Notes under the pieces: model-generated
What the model saw: the letters and a program-made list of their open reading frames with translations, nothing else
The model's database searches: none
Told to the model about the DNA's origin: nothing
Shown here: in pieces, positions 14,620-22,638 of the stretch
How the letters are laid out: each line of letters begins with the position of its first letter
Position numbering within the stretch: position 1 is the stretch's first letter
Program-made: the position numbers and the translations under genes
From: Synergistaceae bacterium
GTDB lineage: Bacteria; Synergistota; Synergistia; Synergistales; Aminobacteriaceae
Direction of reading: 5' to 3'
Assembly: GCA_022837505.1 (NCBI GenBank)
Contig: JALHFZ010000020.1
Location: 1 to 24,554 of the forward strand
DNA length: 24,554 nt

Positions 14620-15453
14620 ATGGTGTCTTCAGTTCCGAAACCGGACATGATCGTCTTCGATGTGGACGGAGTGCTTGTGGATGCCTCCCGGTCGTACCCC
14701 GAGGTGGTATCGAGGGCACTTCTGTGGGGGTGGACCAGGGTTCTCGGGTGTATCCCAGACAGCGAAGGGTTCTCCTCCCGGCACTTCTCAGTCACAAAAA
14801 CCCATCCGGCCTTCAACGACGATTACGATATCGCCTGGGCCGCCCTGAACTGCGCCGCATCCCGGGGGACATCCTCCCTTGCCGCCGCCCTCCCTTCCCC
14901 GGAGGAATGGGGGGCTCTCCTGAGGGGATTCACCGGCACGGACGTCCTTTCATGGGTACGGTCGGCCTTCGGAGAGAGGGTGCTCCGGGATCCCCTCCGG
15001 CAGGCCTGCGAAGAGATGTACTTCGGAGGGGATGAATACGAGGCCATGGGAGAAACCCTCCTCTACACGACCCGGAGGGCCGGTCTGTGGGAGAGGGAAA
15101 CCCCCCTCGCATCCTTTTTCTGGAGGGATCTGCCCCTCCCGGCGGGAATCTACACGGGCCGGCCTCTGAAGGAGCTGCGCCTCGCCCTGAAGCTCCTGAA
15201 CTGGGAGGACTTCCCCCCCGACCTCATCGTCACCCCTGAGACGGGGATGATAAAGCCCTCACCGGACGGACTGGCACTTCTATGCGAAAAAACGTCCGCG
15301 TCCTCTCCGCTCTTCCTCGGGGACGCCGAGAGTGACCGCCAGACCTCCCGATCCTTCGGAAGGGGATTTTTCGCTCCCATAGGAAATTTTCTTCCTGACC
15401 TCAAGGGGTATGAAAATCCCGCCCTGGCCCTGAAGGACTACGGCCTGCTGTAA
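14620..15453 (+). CDS. HAD-superfamily (subfamily IA) hydrolase
   Basis: The 277-residue protein shows all four HAD motifs: DVDGVLVD with nucleophile D14 and D16, Thr179 in YTGRP, Lys212 in IKPSPDG, and GDAESD (234-239). The opening DVDGVLVD...SYPEVV and the later segment with FNDDYDIAWAAL resemble a small HAD-IA group (TIGR01548 type, named from memory) of unknown substrate. A phosphatase role on a small phosphorylated metabolite is likely but unproven. The start at 14620 is chosen for AGGAGGG 9 nt upstream, rather than the ATG at 14578, which lacks a Shine-Dalgarno and overlaps the promoter. It diverges from the MocR-like regulator, a possible controller, and converges on the CobB-like gene with a 13-nt gap. 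Confidence 0.85.
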   Translation: MVSSVPKPDMIVFDVDGVLVDASRSYPEVVSRALLWGWTRVLGCIPDSEGFSSRHFSVTKTHPAFNDDYDIAWAALNCAASRGTSSLAAALPSPEEWGALLRGFTGTDVLSWVRSAFGERVLRDPLRQACEEMYFGGDEYEAMGETLLYTTRRAGLWERETPLASFFWRDLPLPAGIYTGRPLKELRLALKLLNWEDFPPDLIVTPETGMIKPSPDGLALLCEKTSASSPLFLGDAESDRQTSRSFGRGFFAPIGNFLPDLKGYENPALALKDYGLL

Positions 15454-15466
15454 GGAGAGTTCCTCC

Positions 15467-16843
15467 TCAGGACTTGCAGAAGGCGAGCCATCTCCCCATT
15501 CCCTCGATATTGCTCCAGGGCTGGATGCAGACGTCTGTGGCAACACCCTTTCCCCGGCTCCACCCCGAGACCCCGCAGTTCTTGGTCTTGCCGGGCTCTC
15601 TCAGGGTCCAGAGGGAGGGAGGGGTATCATCAGAATTGACGACGGAGCAGCACGAAGGGATGTATCCCCGCATCTTTTCACCGATGTTCAGCAGGGAGTC
15701 CCCCTCCCGGGAGGAGATCTCCACCCTTCGCATTCCGGAAGAGGGGATCTCAAACCTTCCCCGGAAGGGGAAGATGCCAAGCCCCTCGTACTGGCGGTCA
15801 TTGGGAAGGGAGAAGGATTTGCCGAGGAGAGGCGTGACCCCGCCGTTTACGAAAACCCCCCTGCTGGAGCGGAAAAAACTGCGGAACCACTCCTTGATGC
15901 CTGCATTTCCCAACAGATGCTCCGCCAGAAGGAAGCCGGGCCCGTGGGGAATGTAGAGGGCGTTGAGTTCAGGCCCTCCCCGGCTCTGCAGATCGAGGGT
16001 CTTCACCGAGCAGCCGAACATGGAAAAAAGCTGACGGGCGTTGTCCCCTTCCAGGCGCAGAGCGTCATGGTCGATGATCCCCACTGAAATCCCCGCATAC
16101 TTCCCCTTCAGAGGTTCAGGGGCAACGGTCCACCCTTCGTGAAAGCGGGCGACTCCCCAGAGGATATTCCAGTCCACCTGCCCGGCAACAGTCCCGAGCT
16201 GGGCGGCGGCAGACCTCACCTGGAGGGAGACTTTTGCGGAGGAATCGGGAAGGCACATCTCAAGCAGTTCGGGAGCCCCTCTTTCGAGAGTTCCGGGGAT
16301 ATAGCCGAGGGCCATGAGGGGAGACAGCCTCCCCGTCTCAATTTCAAGGAGCTGGTATTCCCTGGGGTTCAGGACGGACGAAAAGAGAGCCGCCGGAAGG
16401 GAGATCCCTCCCGGGCCGGCGAAACGTTCCGTCATATCCCCCATGATCCTCGCGGCCACCCCTGCGGAGGAATCGGAATAGACCACGGGGACCATGGGGC
16501 ATTCAAGCTGCCTGCAGATCTCCGCCCCCTCGGGGAAAAAGGAGAAGACGTCCCCTTCGGTCCGCTCCCCCAGGGGGAGAAGTATTATATTGAGGGAGTC
16601 AGGGCGGGACGCCCTCTGAAAAAGAGTCTTGAATATTCTGGCACTTCCGCAGGAGATGGGGTCAAGGATGGTCACGTCCTCTCCGAGAACGAGTCCGGCG
16701 AGGCGGGAGAGGTTTTCGTCCGGGCCTGCGCAGAAAACCTTCAGAGGGTGTCCGAGATGCTTCAGCGCGGCAGCGGCAAGGATACTCTGGGGAACCCTTC
16801 CGGGCCTCTTTTCATGAGCAAGGGCGATACGGGGAATATTCAC
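15467..16843 (-). CDS. CobB/CbiA-like protein with degenerate active sites (probable pseudoenzyme)
   Basis: The 458-residue protein follows the two-domain plan of cobyrinate a,c-diamide synthase (CbiA/CobB): an ATP-binding domain (about 1-205) and a class I glutaminase domain (about 248-450). The N-terminal pattern IALAHEKRPGRVPQS occupies the place of the P-loop, but the GVGKTT core is gone, while the following GPD (residues 40-42) is kept. In the glutaminase half YIPHGPGFLLAEHLLGN (297-313) matches the family, but the nucleophile motif AECGG is replaced by VNGGV (332-336). The late His motifs GHEFHYS and SYxH also appear lost. The start is GTG with AAGGAG 7 nt upstream; a longer frame from 17008 would cross asnS. 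No cobalamin gene is nearby. Function is unknown; the homology call is by eye. Confidence 0.7.
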   Translation of the reverse strand: MNIPRIALAHEKRPGRVPQSILAAAALKHLGHPLKVFCAGPDENLSRLAGLVLGEDVTILDPISCGSARIFKTLFQRASRPDSLNIILLPLGERTEGDVFSFFPEGAEICRQLECPMVPVVYSDSSAGVAARIMGDMTERFAGPGGISLPAALFSSVLNPREYQLLEIETGRLSPLMALGYIPGTLERGAPELLEMCLPDSSAKVSLQVRSAAAQLGTVAGQVDWNILWGVARFHEGWTVAPEPLKGKYAGISVGIIDHDALRLEGDNARQLFSMFGCSVKTLDLQSRGGPELNALYIPHGPGFLLAEHLLGNAGIKEWFRSFFRSSRGVFVNGGVTPLLGKSFSLPNDRQYEGLGIFPFRGRFEIPSSGMRRVEISSREGDSLLNIGEKMRGYIPSCCSVVNSDDTPPSLWTLREPGKTKNCGVSGWSRGKGVATDVCIQPWSNIEGMGRWLAFCKS

Positions 16844-16949
16844 TCTGTTTCTCCTTTTTTTTCGCGTGTCGTTTAGTGTATCATATACTCGCAGCCGGAA
16901 CAGCGGACGGCCATTTTTGCTTTCATTCAGTCTGGGAGGTAGAGTGCAT
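16844..16949. promoter_or_regulatory. Divergent promoter region between the CobB-like gene and asnS
   Basis: The 106-nt gap must hold both promoters. On the minus strand TGATACACT gives an extended -10 at about 16875-16883 for the CobB-like gene. On the plus strand TATACT (16884-16889) could be the asnS -10, but no good -35 is present. The two elements share the near-palindromic GTATCATATAC core, so transcription could be mutually exclusive. I see no T-box-like leader; the space is too short for one. Confidence 0.4.
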
Positions 16950-18251
16950 ATGTCAGTTCCATGGGTATATATCGGAGATCTTCCGTCAAAAATCGATTCA
17001 CAGGTCACCCTTCGGGGATGGCTCTACAATATGAGGAGTTCGGGAAAAATCCACTTTCTCCAGCTTCGGGACGGAACGGGCACTGTGCAGGGGGTAATGG
17101 TCAAGTCCGAGGTCTCTGAAGACCTCTTTGCCGTCGCCAAGGGGCTCCGTCTTGAGGCGTCCGTGGAGGTGACAGGCCTGGTCCGCAGGGACGAGCGGGC
17201 TCCTTCAGGGGTCGAGCTGTCTGTCTCGGGGCTGAAGATCCTTCAGAACCCCGAATCGGAATACCCCATCGGAAAAAAGGATCACGGCATCGACTTCCTG
17301 CTCGACAACCGCCACCTCTGGCTGCGGAGCAGCCGTCAGTACGCCATCATGAAGATCCGTGACCGGGTCATCTGGGCCGCCCGGGAATTTCTCCACTCCG
17401 ACGGATACCTCCTCGTGGACAGCCCCATTATCAGCGGAGCTGCCGGAGAGGGGGCCTCGGGGCTCTTCGAAATCGACTACTTCGATTCAAAGGCCTATCT
17501 GGCCCAGACGGGACAGCTCTACGCTGAGGCCGCCGCGGCAGCCTACGGAAAAGTCTACTGCTTCGGCCCGACCTTCAGAGCTGAGAAATCAAAGACCCGC
17601 CGCCATCTCACCGAATTCTGGATGCTCGAGCCGGAGGTTGCCTTCTACGATCATAAAGACAATATGGACCTCCAGGAGCGCCTCATCGTTCACCTCGTCT
17701 CCCAGGTCCTCGAACATTGCGGCGAAGAGCTTCACACCCTTGAAAGGGATGTCTCGAAGCTTGAGAACATCAAATCCCCCTTCCCTCATCTTCAGTATTC
17801 CGAGGCCATCGACATGCTCTCCCGCCTCGGAAGCTCAACCCTCTACGGAAGCGACCTCGGAAACGAAGATGAGACCATCCTCACGAAGCAGTTCGACCGG
17901 CCCGTTTTCATCGAGAACTACCCGAAATCCGTGAAGGCCTTTTATATGAAGGAACACCCCGACAACCCCGACCTCGTCCTGTGCGACGATCTGCTCGCCC
18001 CGGAGGGGTACGGGGAGATCATCGGCGGCTCCCAGCGGGAGGACGACTATGACCGCCTTCTGGCGAGGATTCGTGAGGAGGGGCTCCCGGAGGAACCCTA
18101 TGACTGGTATCTCGACCTCCGCCGGTACGGCACGTTTGTTCACAGCGGGTTCGGAATGGGAATCGAACGGGTGGTCGCGTGGGTCAGCGGCCTGCAGCAT
18201 ATCCGTGAGGCCATTCCCTGGCCCAGGACGATCTACCGTCTGAAGCCCTGA
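16950..18251 (+). CDS. asnS: Asparaginyl-tRNA synthetase
   Basis: The class II synthetase charges tRNA-Asn with asparagine. The 433-residue protein has an N-terminal OB-fold anticodon-binding domain (about 1-105; LRGWLYNMRSSGKIHFLQLR) and the class II catalytic domain. Motif 2 is the FRAEKSKTRRHLTEFWMLE segment and motif 3 is GFGMGIERVV near the C-terminus. The QTGQLYAE and H-L-TEFWMLEPE segments fit AsnRS rather than AspRS. The ATG at 16950 has GGGAGGT 9 nt upstream; an in-frame start at 16866 lies in the promoter region and is rejected. The PEP-binding gene follows after 35 nt and may be cotranscribed. Confidence 0.96.
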   Translation: MSVPWVYIGDLPSKIDSQVTLRGWLYNMRSSGKIHFLQLRDGTGTVQGVMVKSEVSEDLFAVAKGLRLEASVEVTGLVRRDERAPSGVELSVSGLKILQNPESEYPIGKKDHGIDFLLDNRHLWLRSSRQYAIMKIRDRVIWAAREFLHSDGYLLVDSPIISGAAGEGASGLFEIDYFDSKAYLAQTGQLYAEAAAAAYGKVYCFGPTFRAEKSKTRRHLTEFWMLEPEVAFYDHKDNMDLQERLIVHLVSQVLEHCGEELHTLERDVSKLENIKSPFPHLQYSEAIDMLSRLGSSTLYGSDLGNEDETILTKQFDRPVFIENYPKSVKAFYMKEHPDNPDLVLCDDLLAPEGYGEIIGGSQREDDYDRLLARIREEGLPEEPYDWYLDLRRYGTFVHSGFGMGIERVVAWVSGLQHIREAIPWPRTIYRLKP

Positions 18252-18286
18252 TAAAGTATTTCCGCGGCTGTGGGGAGGCATCATAT

Positions 18287-20017
18287 TTGAACTACTCAGA
18301 CTTTGATCCGAAACCAATCTTCCACCGGTACAAACGGCTGATCGGCGACGGCGACGTGGGGGGGAAGGCCCGGGGACTGGCCTTCGCCTTCAATGCCGTC
18401 ACGGGAAGCCCCCTGGAGAACTGCGTGAACTTTCCCGACATCAATTTTGTCCTTACTACCGAGGCCTTCTGTGATTTTCTGTCGGACAACCATATAGAGG
18501 CTCTTCTGGAGGAGGAGACCGCCTCCGAAGGGGACGGATCGGACGATGAGTTCTCTCTCAGGCTCTTCTCCCGCCTTTCCGGCGCCTTTGAAAGAGGGGC
18601 GGTGCGCCCCTCTCTTCTGACGGACATCGGGAGAATGATCGCCGCCATCGGGGATGTCCCCCTTGCCATCCGCTCCAGCTCAATCCTCGAGGATTCGCGA
18701 AAGCTCTCCTTTGCGGGAAAGTACGGCACAAGGTTTTCGGCGAACATCGGTTCAATCGAAGAGAGAGAGGCCCTCTTCCTCTCGGCCGTGAAGGAAGTCT
18801 GGGCGTCCCTTTACAACCCCGCCGCCCGGGCATACCGGAGTAAACACGGGCTCACCGACAGGGATGAATCCATGGCGGTGGTAATTCAGCCGGTAATGGG
18901 AAAAGAGCGCAATTTCATGTACTATCCCGAGATCGCCGGAACGGCCTTCTCCAAAGTCTACCGGCGCCCCTCTCCAAGGATACGCAAGGAGGACGGGGTC
19001 GTCCGATTCTGTTTCGGCCTCGGAACGCGCACGGTGGACAGGCTGAAGGCCTCCGTGGTCTATCTGTCCCACCCCAGCCTCCGCCCCCAGGGAAACCTGC
19101 CCGCCGAGATCGCCATGACGAGCCAGAGTGAATTCGACTATATCGACCGCAGATCAGGGGCCTTCATGACCGCTCCTCTGGCATCCCACCTCCCCTTCCT
19201 CCTCCGGGAGCACCCCTTCTCAGGGGCCTTTATCGAAATCTACGCGGACAGCCTCCTCTACTGGGCCGGATCTGACCAGGTGAAGGGAGGGCACCCGATC
19301 TTCTCCTTCTCTGCCTTTCCCCAGAGGCACCCGAGGTTTTTCAGCCTCGTCAAAGAGCTCTGCGCTTTTCTTGAGGAGAAGATGGGTAGCCCCGCGGATA
19401 TCGAATTCACCTACGATACCGGGGAGGAGAAGCTCACCCTTCTGCAGCTCCGGCCCCTTGCCTCCTACGAGGAGATGGCCCTGGTGGTCATTCCTGACCC
19501 GGGGGACAGACAGGTGGTGCTCCGGGGAAACAGGATGGTCAGCAACGGAAGGCTGGAAAATATTCACCATATCGTCTACGTCGACCCGGACCTCTACGGC
19601 AAAGATCAAAGCTATTTCGAGGTCGCCCGGGAGATCGGCAGGATAAACCACAAACTGTCGGGGACAAACTACATCCTCGCCGGCCCCGGCCGATGGGGGA
19701 GCACAAACCCGAAGCTCGGCGTTCCCGTCCGATACAACGAAATCTGTCACTGCGGCTGCCTTGTGGAGATCGGAATTCTGGAGAGCGACTATACCCCGGA
19801 GCTCTCCTACGGCACCCACTTCTTTCTCGACCTCGACGTGGACGGCACTCTCTATCTTCCCGTCTTTGACGGAATGAAGGGGAACGTCCTCAACCGTCCA
19901 TGGTTCGAGAGCACTCCCTACGAGCCGAAGCGTCATCCGGCGGTGCGGCATTACACGGGAAACTTCTCCGTCTATCTTGACGGTGAAAAGGAAGTCGGGG
20001 TCATCCTCGCCGACTGA
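18287..20017 (+). CDS. PEP/pyruvate-binding (PPDK_N-like) protein without phosphohistidine domain
   Basis: The 576-residue protein has a PPDK/PEP-synthase N-terminal ATP-grasp domain. The opening GDGDVGGKARGLAF, then AIRSSSILED with SFAGKYGT near residue 145, and DIEFTY...LLQLRPL near 385-400 are the usual motifs. The swivelling His domain and the C-terminal PEP barrel are absent. Instead a C-terminal domain (about 405-576) carries LAGPGRWGS and YGTHFF, a pair I recall from the larger PEP/pyruvate-binding proteins of Bacteroidetes and other anaerobes, also uncharacterised. The start is TTG with GGGGAGG 8 nt upstream, and no ATG is available nearby. A phosphotransfer role using ATP is plausible; the acceptor is unknown. 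Confidence 0.8.
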   Translation: MNYSDFDPKPIFHRYKRLIGDGDVGGKARGLAFAFNAVTGSPLENCVNFPDINFVLTTEAFCDFLSDNHIEALLEEETASEGDGSDDEFSLRLFSRLSGAFERGAVRPSLLTDIGRMIAAIGDVPLAIRSSSILEDSRKLSFAGKYGTRFSANIGSIEEREALFLSAVKEVWASLYNPAARAYRSKHGLTDRDESMAVVIQPVMGKERNFMYYPEIAGTAFSKVYRRPSPRIRKEDGVVRFCFGLGTRTVDRLKASVVYLSHPSLRPQGNLPAEIAMTSQSEFDYIDRRSGAFMTAPLASHLPFLLREHPFSGAFIEIYADSLLYWAGSDQVKGGHPIFSFSAFPQRHPRFFSLVKELCAFLEEKMGSPADIEFTYDTGEEKLTLLQLRPLASYEEMALVVIPDPGDRQVVLRGNRMVSNGRLENIHHIVYVDPDLYGKDQSYFEVAREIGRINHKLSGTNYILAGPGRWGSTNPKLGVPVRYNEICHCGCLVEIGILESDYTPELSYGTHFFLDLDVDGTLYLPVFDGMKGNVLNRPWFESTPYEPKRHPAVRHYTGNFSVYLDGEKEVGVILAD

Positions 20018-20110
20018 CAGACCAAGGTCTTTCCCGGCGGAAAAAGGCCCTTCCACCCTGGCCGGAAAGGACTCCTCCACAGCTCACCTCTCAGACTATC
20101 CGGTGCTGCA

Positions 20111-20122
20111 ATATGATCATAT
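20111..20122. promoter_or_regulatory. 12-bp palindrome upstream of the dipeptidase promoter
   Basis: ATATGATCATAT is a perfect palindrome centred about 50 nt upstream of the -10 at 20169-20174. It is well placed for an activator or a repressor. The region from 20018 to 20110 before it holds an imperfect hairpin (GTCTTTCCCGGC against GCCGGAAAGGAC) without a T-run, a possible weak end for the upstream transcript. Confidence 0.4.
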
Positions 20123-20145
20123 GGTAATTTTCCCCTTGAAATAAC

Positions 20146-20174
20146 TGGCTATTTTCATCTAATGAGGGTATAAT
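20146..20174 (+). promoter_or_regulatory. Promoter of the dipeptidase cluster
   Basis: A consensus -10 TATAAT (20169-20174) is preceded at 17 nt by TGGCTA (20146-20151), a weak -35. An alternative pair is TTGAAA (20136-20141) with TAATGA 18 nt later. Predicted start near 20181 gives a leader of about 90 nt before the C69 start codon. Confidence 0.6.
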
Positions 20175-20271
20175 GCTGAAACGAAACTGCGGCTTCAGAG
20201 GCATCCGGAGTGGCAAAGGCTCCTTTTCACTGATGCTTTTTTCAAAAATCCAATCTCAGGAGGTAGAACGA

Positions 20272-21942
20272 ATGACGATTTACAGGCGTACGGGAATTCT
20301 TTTGTCGATCATGCTCCTTCTTTTCCTTGCTCAGGCTGCAGCTGCATGCACCCCCATGGGTGTCGGAAAAGACGCAAGCGCGGACGGATCGGTCCTGGTC
20401 AGCCACACATGCGACGGCTGGTACGACCATCGTATCCAGATCATCCCCGGCGGAACCCATAAACCGGGAGAGATGGTGGATATCTACAATATCCTCTGCT
20501 ATGCCACCCGTCCCGACCGGCCGATCAAAAAAGTGGGAGAGATCCCCCAGGCGGAGAAAACCTATACCTATTTCCACATCGGCTACCCCTTCATGAACGA
20601 CCAGCAGCTCATTATGGCCGAGTTCACCTGGAGCGGACGGGATGAACTCGGAAGCCCCGAGGGGATCTTCTACATTGAAAACCTTCAGGACCTCGGGCTT
20701 GCTCGAGCGGCAACAGCCAGAGAAGCCATCGCCGTCATGGGCGCCCTGGCGGAGAAGCACGGCTACGCCGACGGAGGCGAGACCCTCGTGATCGGCGATC
20801 CCAAGGAACTCTGGGTCTTCGAGGTCTGCGGCCCCGGCCTCTGGAACAAGGAGTCCGGCCGTCCCGGAGCTCACTGGGCTGCCCGGCGCGTTCCCGATGA
20901 TCAGGTCTTCGTGGGGGCGAACCGCGCCAGGATAGGCGAGATCGATTTTGACGACAAAGAGAACTTCATGTATTCCACCGACATTACCAAGCTGCCCGAG
21001 CAGATGGGGTGGTGGAAAAAGGGCGAACCCTTCCATTTCGCAAACGTATTCAACCCGGAACCCTACGGCTACCCCTACTACCAGGCCCGGAGGGAGTGGA
21101 GGGCGTTCAGCCTTGTGGCCCCCTCTCAGAATTTCGAGATCCTCGACGAGTACGAGCATTACCCCTTCTCCGTAGTCCCCGACAAGAAGCTGAAGATTCA
21201 GGACATCATGAACATCTACAGCGACCATCTTGAGGGAACCGACTACGACCTGACCAAGGGACCGGCAGCAGGCCCCTTCGGCAGCCCCAACAGATGGCCC
21301 ACCCCCGTGGCAGTTCGCCCCGAGGGGAAGAAGGGTCTCGACTGGGAGCGCCCCATCGCCATGTTCCGCTGCTCCTACAGCTTTGTCTCCCAGAGCCGGG
21401 ACTGGCTTCCCAACCCCGTGGGCGGCGTTCTGTGGTTCGGCGAGGATGCTCCGGATACGACCGTCTATGTCCCCATCTACTGCGGCGTGACCGAGCTTCC
21501 GAAGCCCTGGACGACGGGCAAGCGGCACGTATTCGACCGGGACAGCGCCTGGTGGGCCTTCAACCTCGTCAATAACTGGGCCAACCTCCGGTGGAACGCC
21601 ATGTACGCCGAGATCAGAGAGAAGAAGGCTGAGTTCGAGAACGTCTTCTTCGAAAAACAGGCCGAGGTGGAGAAGAAAGCGGTCGAACTCTATAAGAATG
21701 ACCCCTCCCAGGCTGTGAAATACCTTACGGAGTACACAAACGACGCATTGAACAAGGTTGAAAAGGGATGGTGGAACTTCGCCTTCCATCTCATCGGAAA
21801 GTACCAGGACGGCGCGGTCATCAATGAAGAGGGGAAACAGGTCTCCGTCGGCTACCCCACCGAGTACCTTGAAGAAGTGGGCTTCGGCGAACTGACCCTC
21901 CGGGATCTTGAAAGAAAAAAATCAGGCAAAACCGGTAAATAA
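20272..21942 (+). CDS. Secreted C69-family dipeptidase (Ntn hydrolase)
   Basis: The 556-residue protein belongs to peptidase family C69 (formerly U34), related to Lactobacillus dipeptidase A. The nucleophile is the N-terminal Cys of the mature enzyme. A clear signal peptide (basic MTIYRR, hydrophobic 8-20, AQAAAA) ends exactly before Cys26 in ACTPMGVGKDASADGS, so signal cleavage would itself expose the catalytic Cys. Further family segments are GGETLVIGDPKELWVFE, FVGANRARIGEID and DSAWWAFNLVNN. The start at 20272 has AGGAGG 8 nt upstream; the in-frame ATG at 20173 lies inside the TATAAT box and is rejected. It opens a same-strand cluster with a DUF6305-like protein, a permease, and an AstE-like protein, suggesting breakdown of peptides outside the cytoplasm. 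Confidence 0.92.
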   Translation: MTIYRRTGILLSIMLLLFLAQAAAACTPMGVGKDASADGSVLVSHTCDGWYDHRIQIIPGGTHKPGEMVDIYNILCYATRPDRPIKKVGEIPQAEKTYTYFHIGYPFMNDQQLIMAEFTWSGRDELGSPEGIFYIENLQDLGLARAATAREAIAVMGALAEKHGYADGGETLVIGDPKELWVFEVCGPGLWNKESGRPGAHWAARRVPDDQVFVGANRARIGEIDFDDKENFMYSTDITKLPEQMGWWKKGEPFHFANVFNPEPYGYPYYQARREWRAFSLVAPSQNFEILDEYEHYPFSVVPDKKLKIQDIMNIYSDHLEGTDYDLTKGPAAGPFGSPNRWPTPVAVRPEGKKGLDWERPIAMFRCSYSFVSQSRDWLPNPVGGVLWFGEDAPDTTVYVPIYCGVTELPKPWTTGKRHVFDRDSAWWAFNLVNNWANLRWNAMYAEIREKKAEFENVFFEKQAEVEKKAVELYKNDPSQAVKYLTEYTNDALNKVEKGWWNFAFHLIGKYQDGAVINEEGKQVSVGYPTEYLEEVGFGELTLRDLERKKSGKTGK

Positions 21943-21955
21943 AAGGATTCAGCCA

Positions 21956-21977
21956 GAGGGCCGGTTAACCGGCCCTC
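21956..21977 (+). promoter_or_regulatory. Perfect 22-bp palindrome between dipeptidase and DUF6305 genes
   Basis: GAGGGCCGG and its exact complement CCGGCCCTC flank TTAA. In RNA this folds to a 9-bp GC-rich hairpin with a 4-nt loop, 13 nt after the dipeptidase stop and 43 nt before the next start. No T-run follows, so it is more likely a 3'-end stabiliser or partial block between two genes expressed at different levels than a full terminator. Confidence 0.6.
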
Positions 21978-22020
21978 ATTGCCGGCACCCCTTCTCTGAA
22001 GAAAAAGGAGGATTACTGAA

Positions 22021-22569
22021 ATGAAAAAATTAGTTTTTGTATTGGCGGCCCTGCTGCTCTTCGGCAGCCTCGCCTTTGCCGGTGAGACCGACCAGATCAC
22101 CCTGGAAGGCCCCTTTCTCGTCACCACCTGCGGCCAGAGCCCCGGTGCGGTGATGATAAAAATGTCGGCCATGCAGGTCGGAGTCAAGGCGGAGAGCAAT
22201 AACCAGCTCTCGGCCTCGGACCTCGAGGGCACGGACGCAAAAACCCTCATCGTCACAAGCGGCACGAGCATGAAGGGGATGGGTGCAGCGGGAACCAACG
22301 TGGACAAGGAGATCGAACGCTGCACCGAGCTTATCGCCGCGGCAAAAAAAGCGGGGATAAAGGTCGTGGGCGCTCACGTTGAGGGGATGGCCCGGCGCAC
22401 GGACTCCTCCGACCAGGCATCCATCGAGGCGGTCATGAAGGACGCCGATATCATTCTTGTCATTGACGACAGCGACAGCGACGGCTACTTCACGAAATAC
22501 GCCGCCGAGCACGAAAAACCCCTTCTCAAGGTCAAGGACGCTCTCGCCATAGGATCCGCGCTGAAGTAA
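22021..22569 (+). CDS. Secreted DUF6305-like protein
   Basis: The 182-residue protein has a classical signal peptide (MKKLVFVLAALLLFGSLAFA, cleavage near residue 20) and a compact alpha/beta mature domain. Segments such as TLIVTSGTSMKGMGAAG, VVGAHVEGMARRTDSSD and DIILVIDDSDSDGYF alternate strand and helix and recall DUF6305, a family known to me only as uncharacterised. The regular Rossmann-like pattern and the export signal suggest a periplasmic ligand-binding or accessory role for the adjoining permease, which is inference. The start is ATG with AAGGAGG 9 nt upstream. A strong terminator follows. Confidence 0.8.
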   Translation: MKKLVFVLAALLLFGSLAFAGETDQITLEGPFLVTTCGQSPGAVMIKMSAMQVGVKAESNNQLSASDLEGTDAKTLIVTSGTSMKGMGAAGTNVDKEIERCTELIAAAKKAGIKVVGAHVEGMARRTDSSDQASIEAVMKDADIILVIDDSDSDGYFTKYAAEHEKPLLKVKDALAIGSALK

Positions 22570-22583
22570 TTTCCTCCAAGCAC

Positions 22584-22609
22584 AAGGGGCCTCTTCTGAG
22601 GCCCTTTTT
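22584..22609 (+). terminator. Rho-independent terminator or attenuator after the DUF6305 gene
   Basis: GGGCCTC (22587-22593) pairs with GAGGCCC (22598-22604) around TTCT, followed by TTTTT. It is 15 nt after the stop codon and 30 nt before the permease start. No new promoter is visible in the remaining 30 nt, so the permease probably depends on read-through. Confidence 0.85.
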
Positions 22610-22638
22610 CTCTACCTTTTTCCGAAAGGGTGTCGTAA

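Noticed and set aside
16844..17008. Longer start of the CobB-like gene reaching into asnS
   Set aside because: It would overlap the divergent asnS start and promoter region; the GTG at 16843 has AAGGAG at ideal distance.
20173..20271. N-terminal extension of the dipeptidase from the ATG at 20173
   Set aside because: That ATG overlaps the TATAAT box, and only the start at 20272 gives a proper signal peptide and Shine-Dalgarno.
20242..21789. A 515-codon minus-strand frame opposite the C69 dipeptidase
   Set aside because: The plus strand encodes a full-length recognisable enzyme with signal peptide and Shine-Dalgarno; the antisense product shows no recognisable domain.
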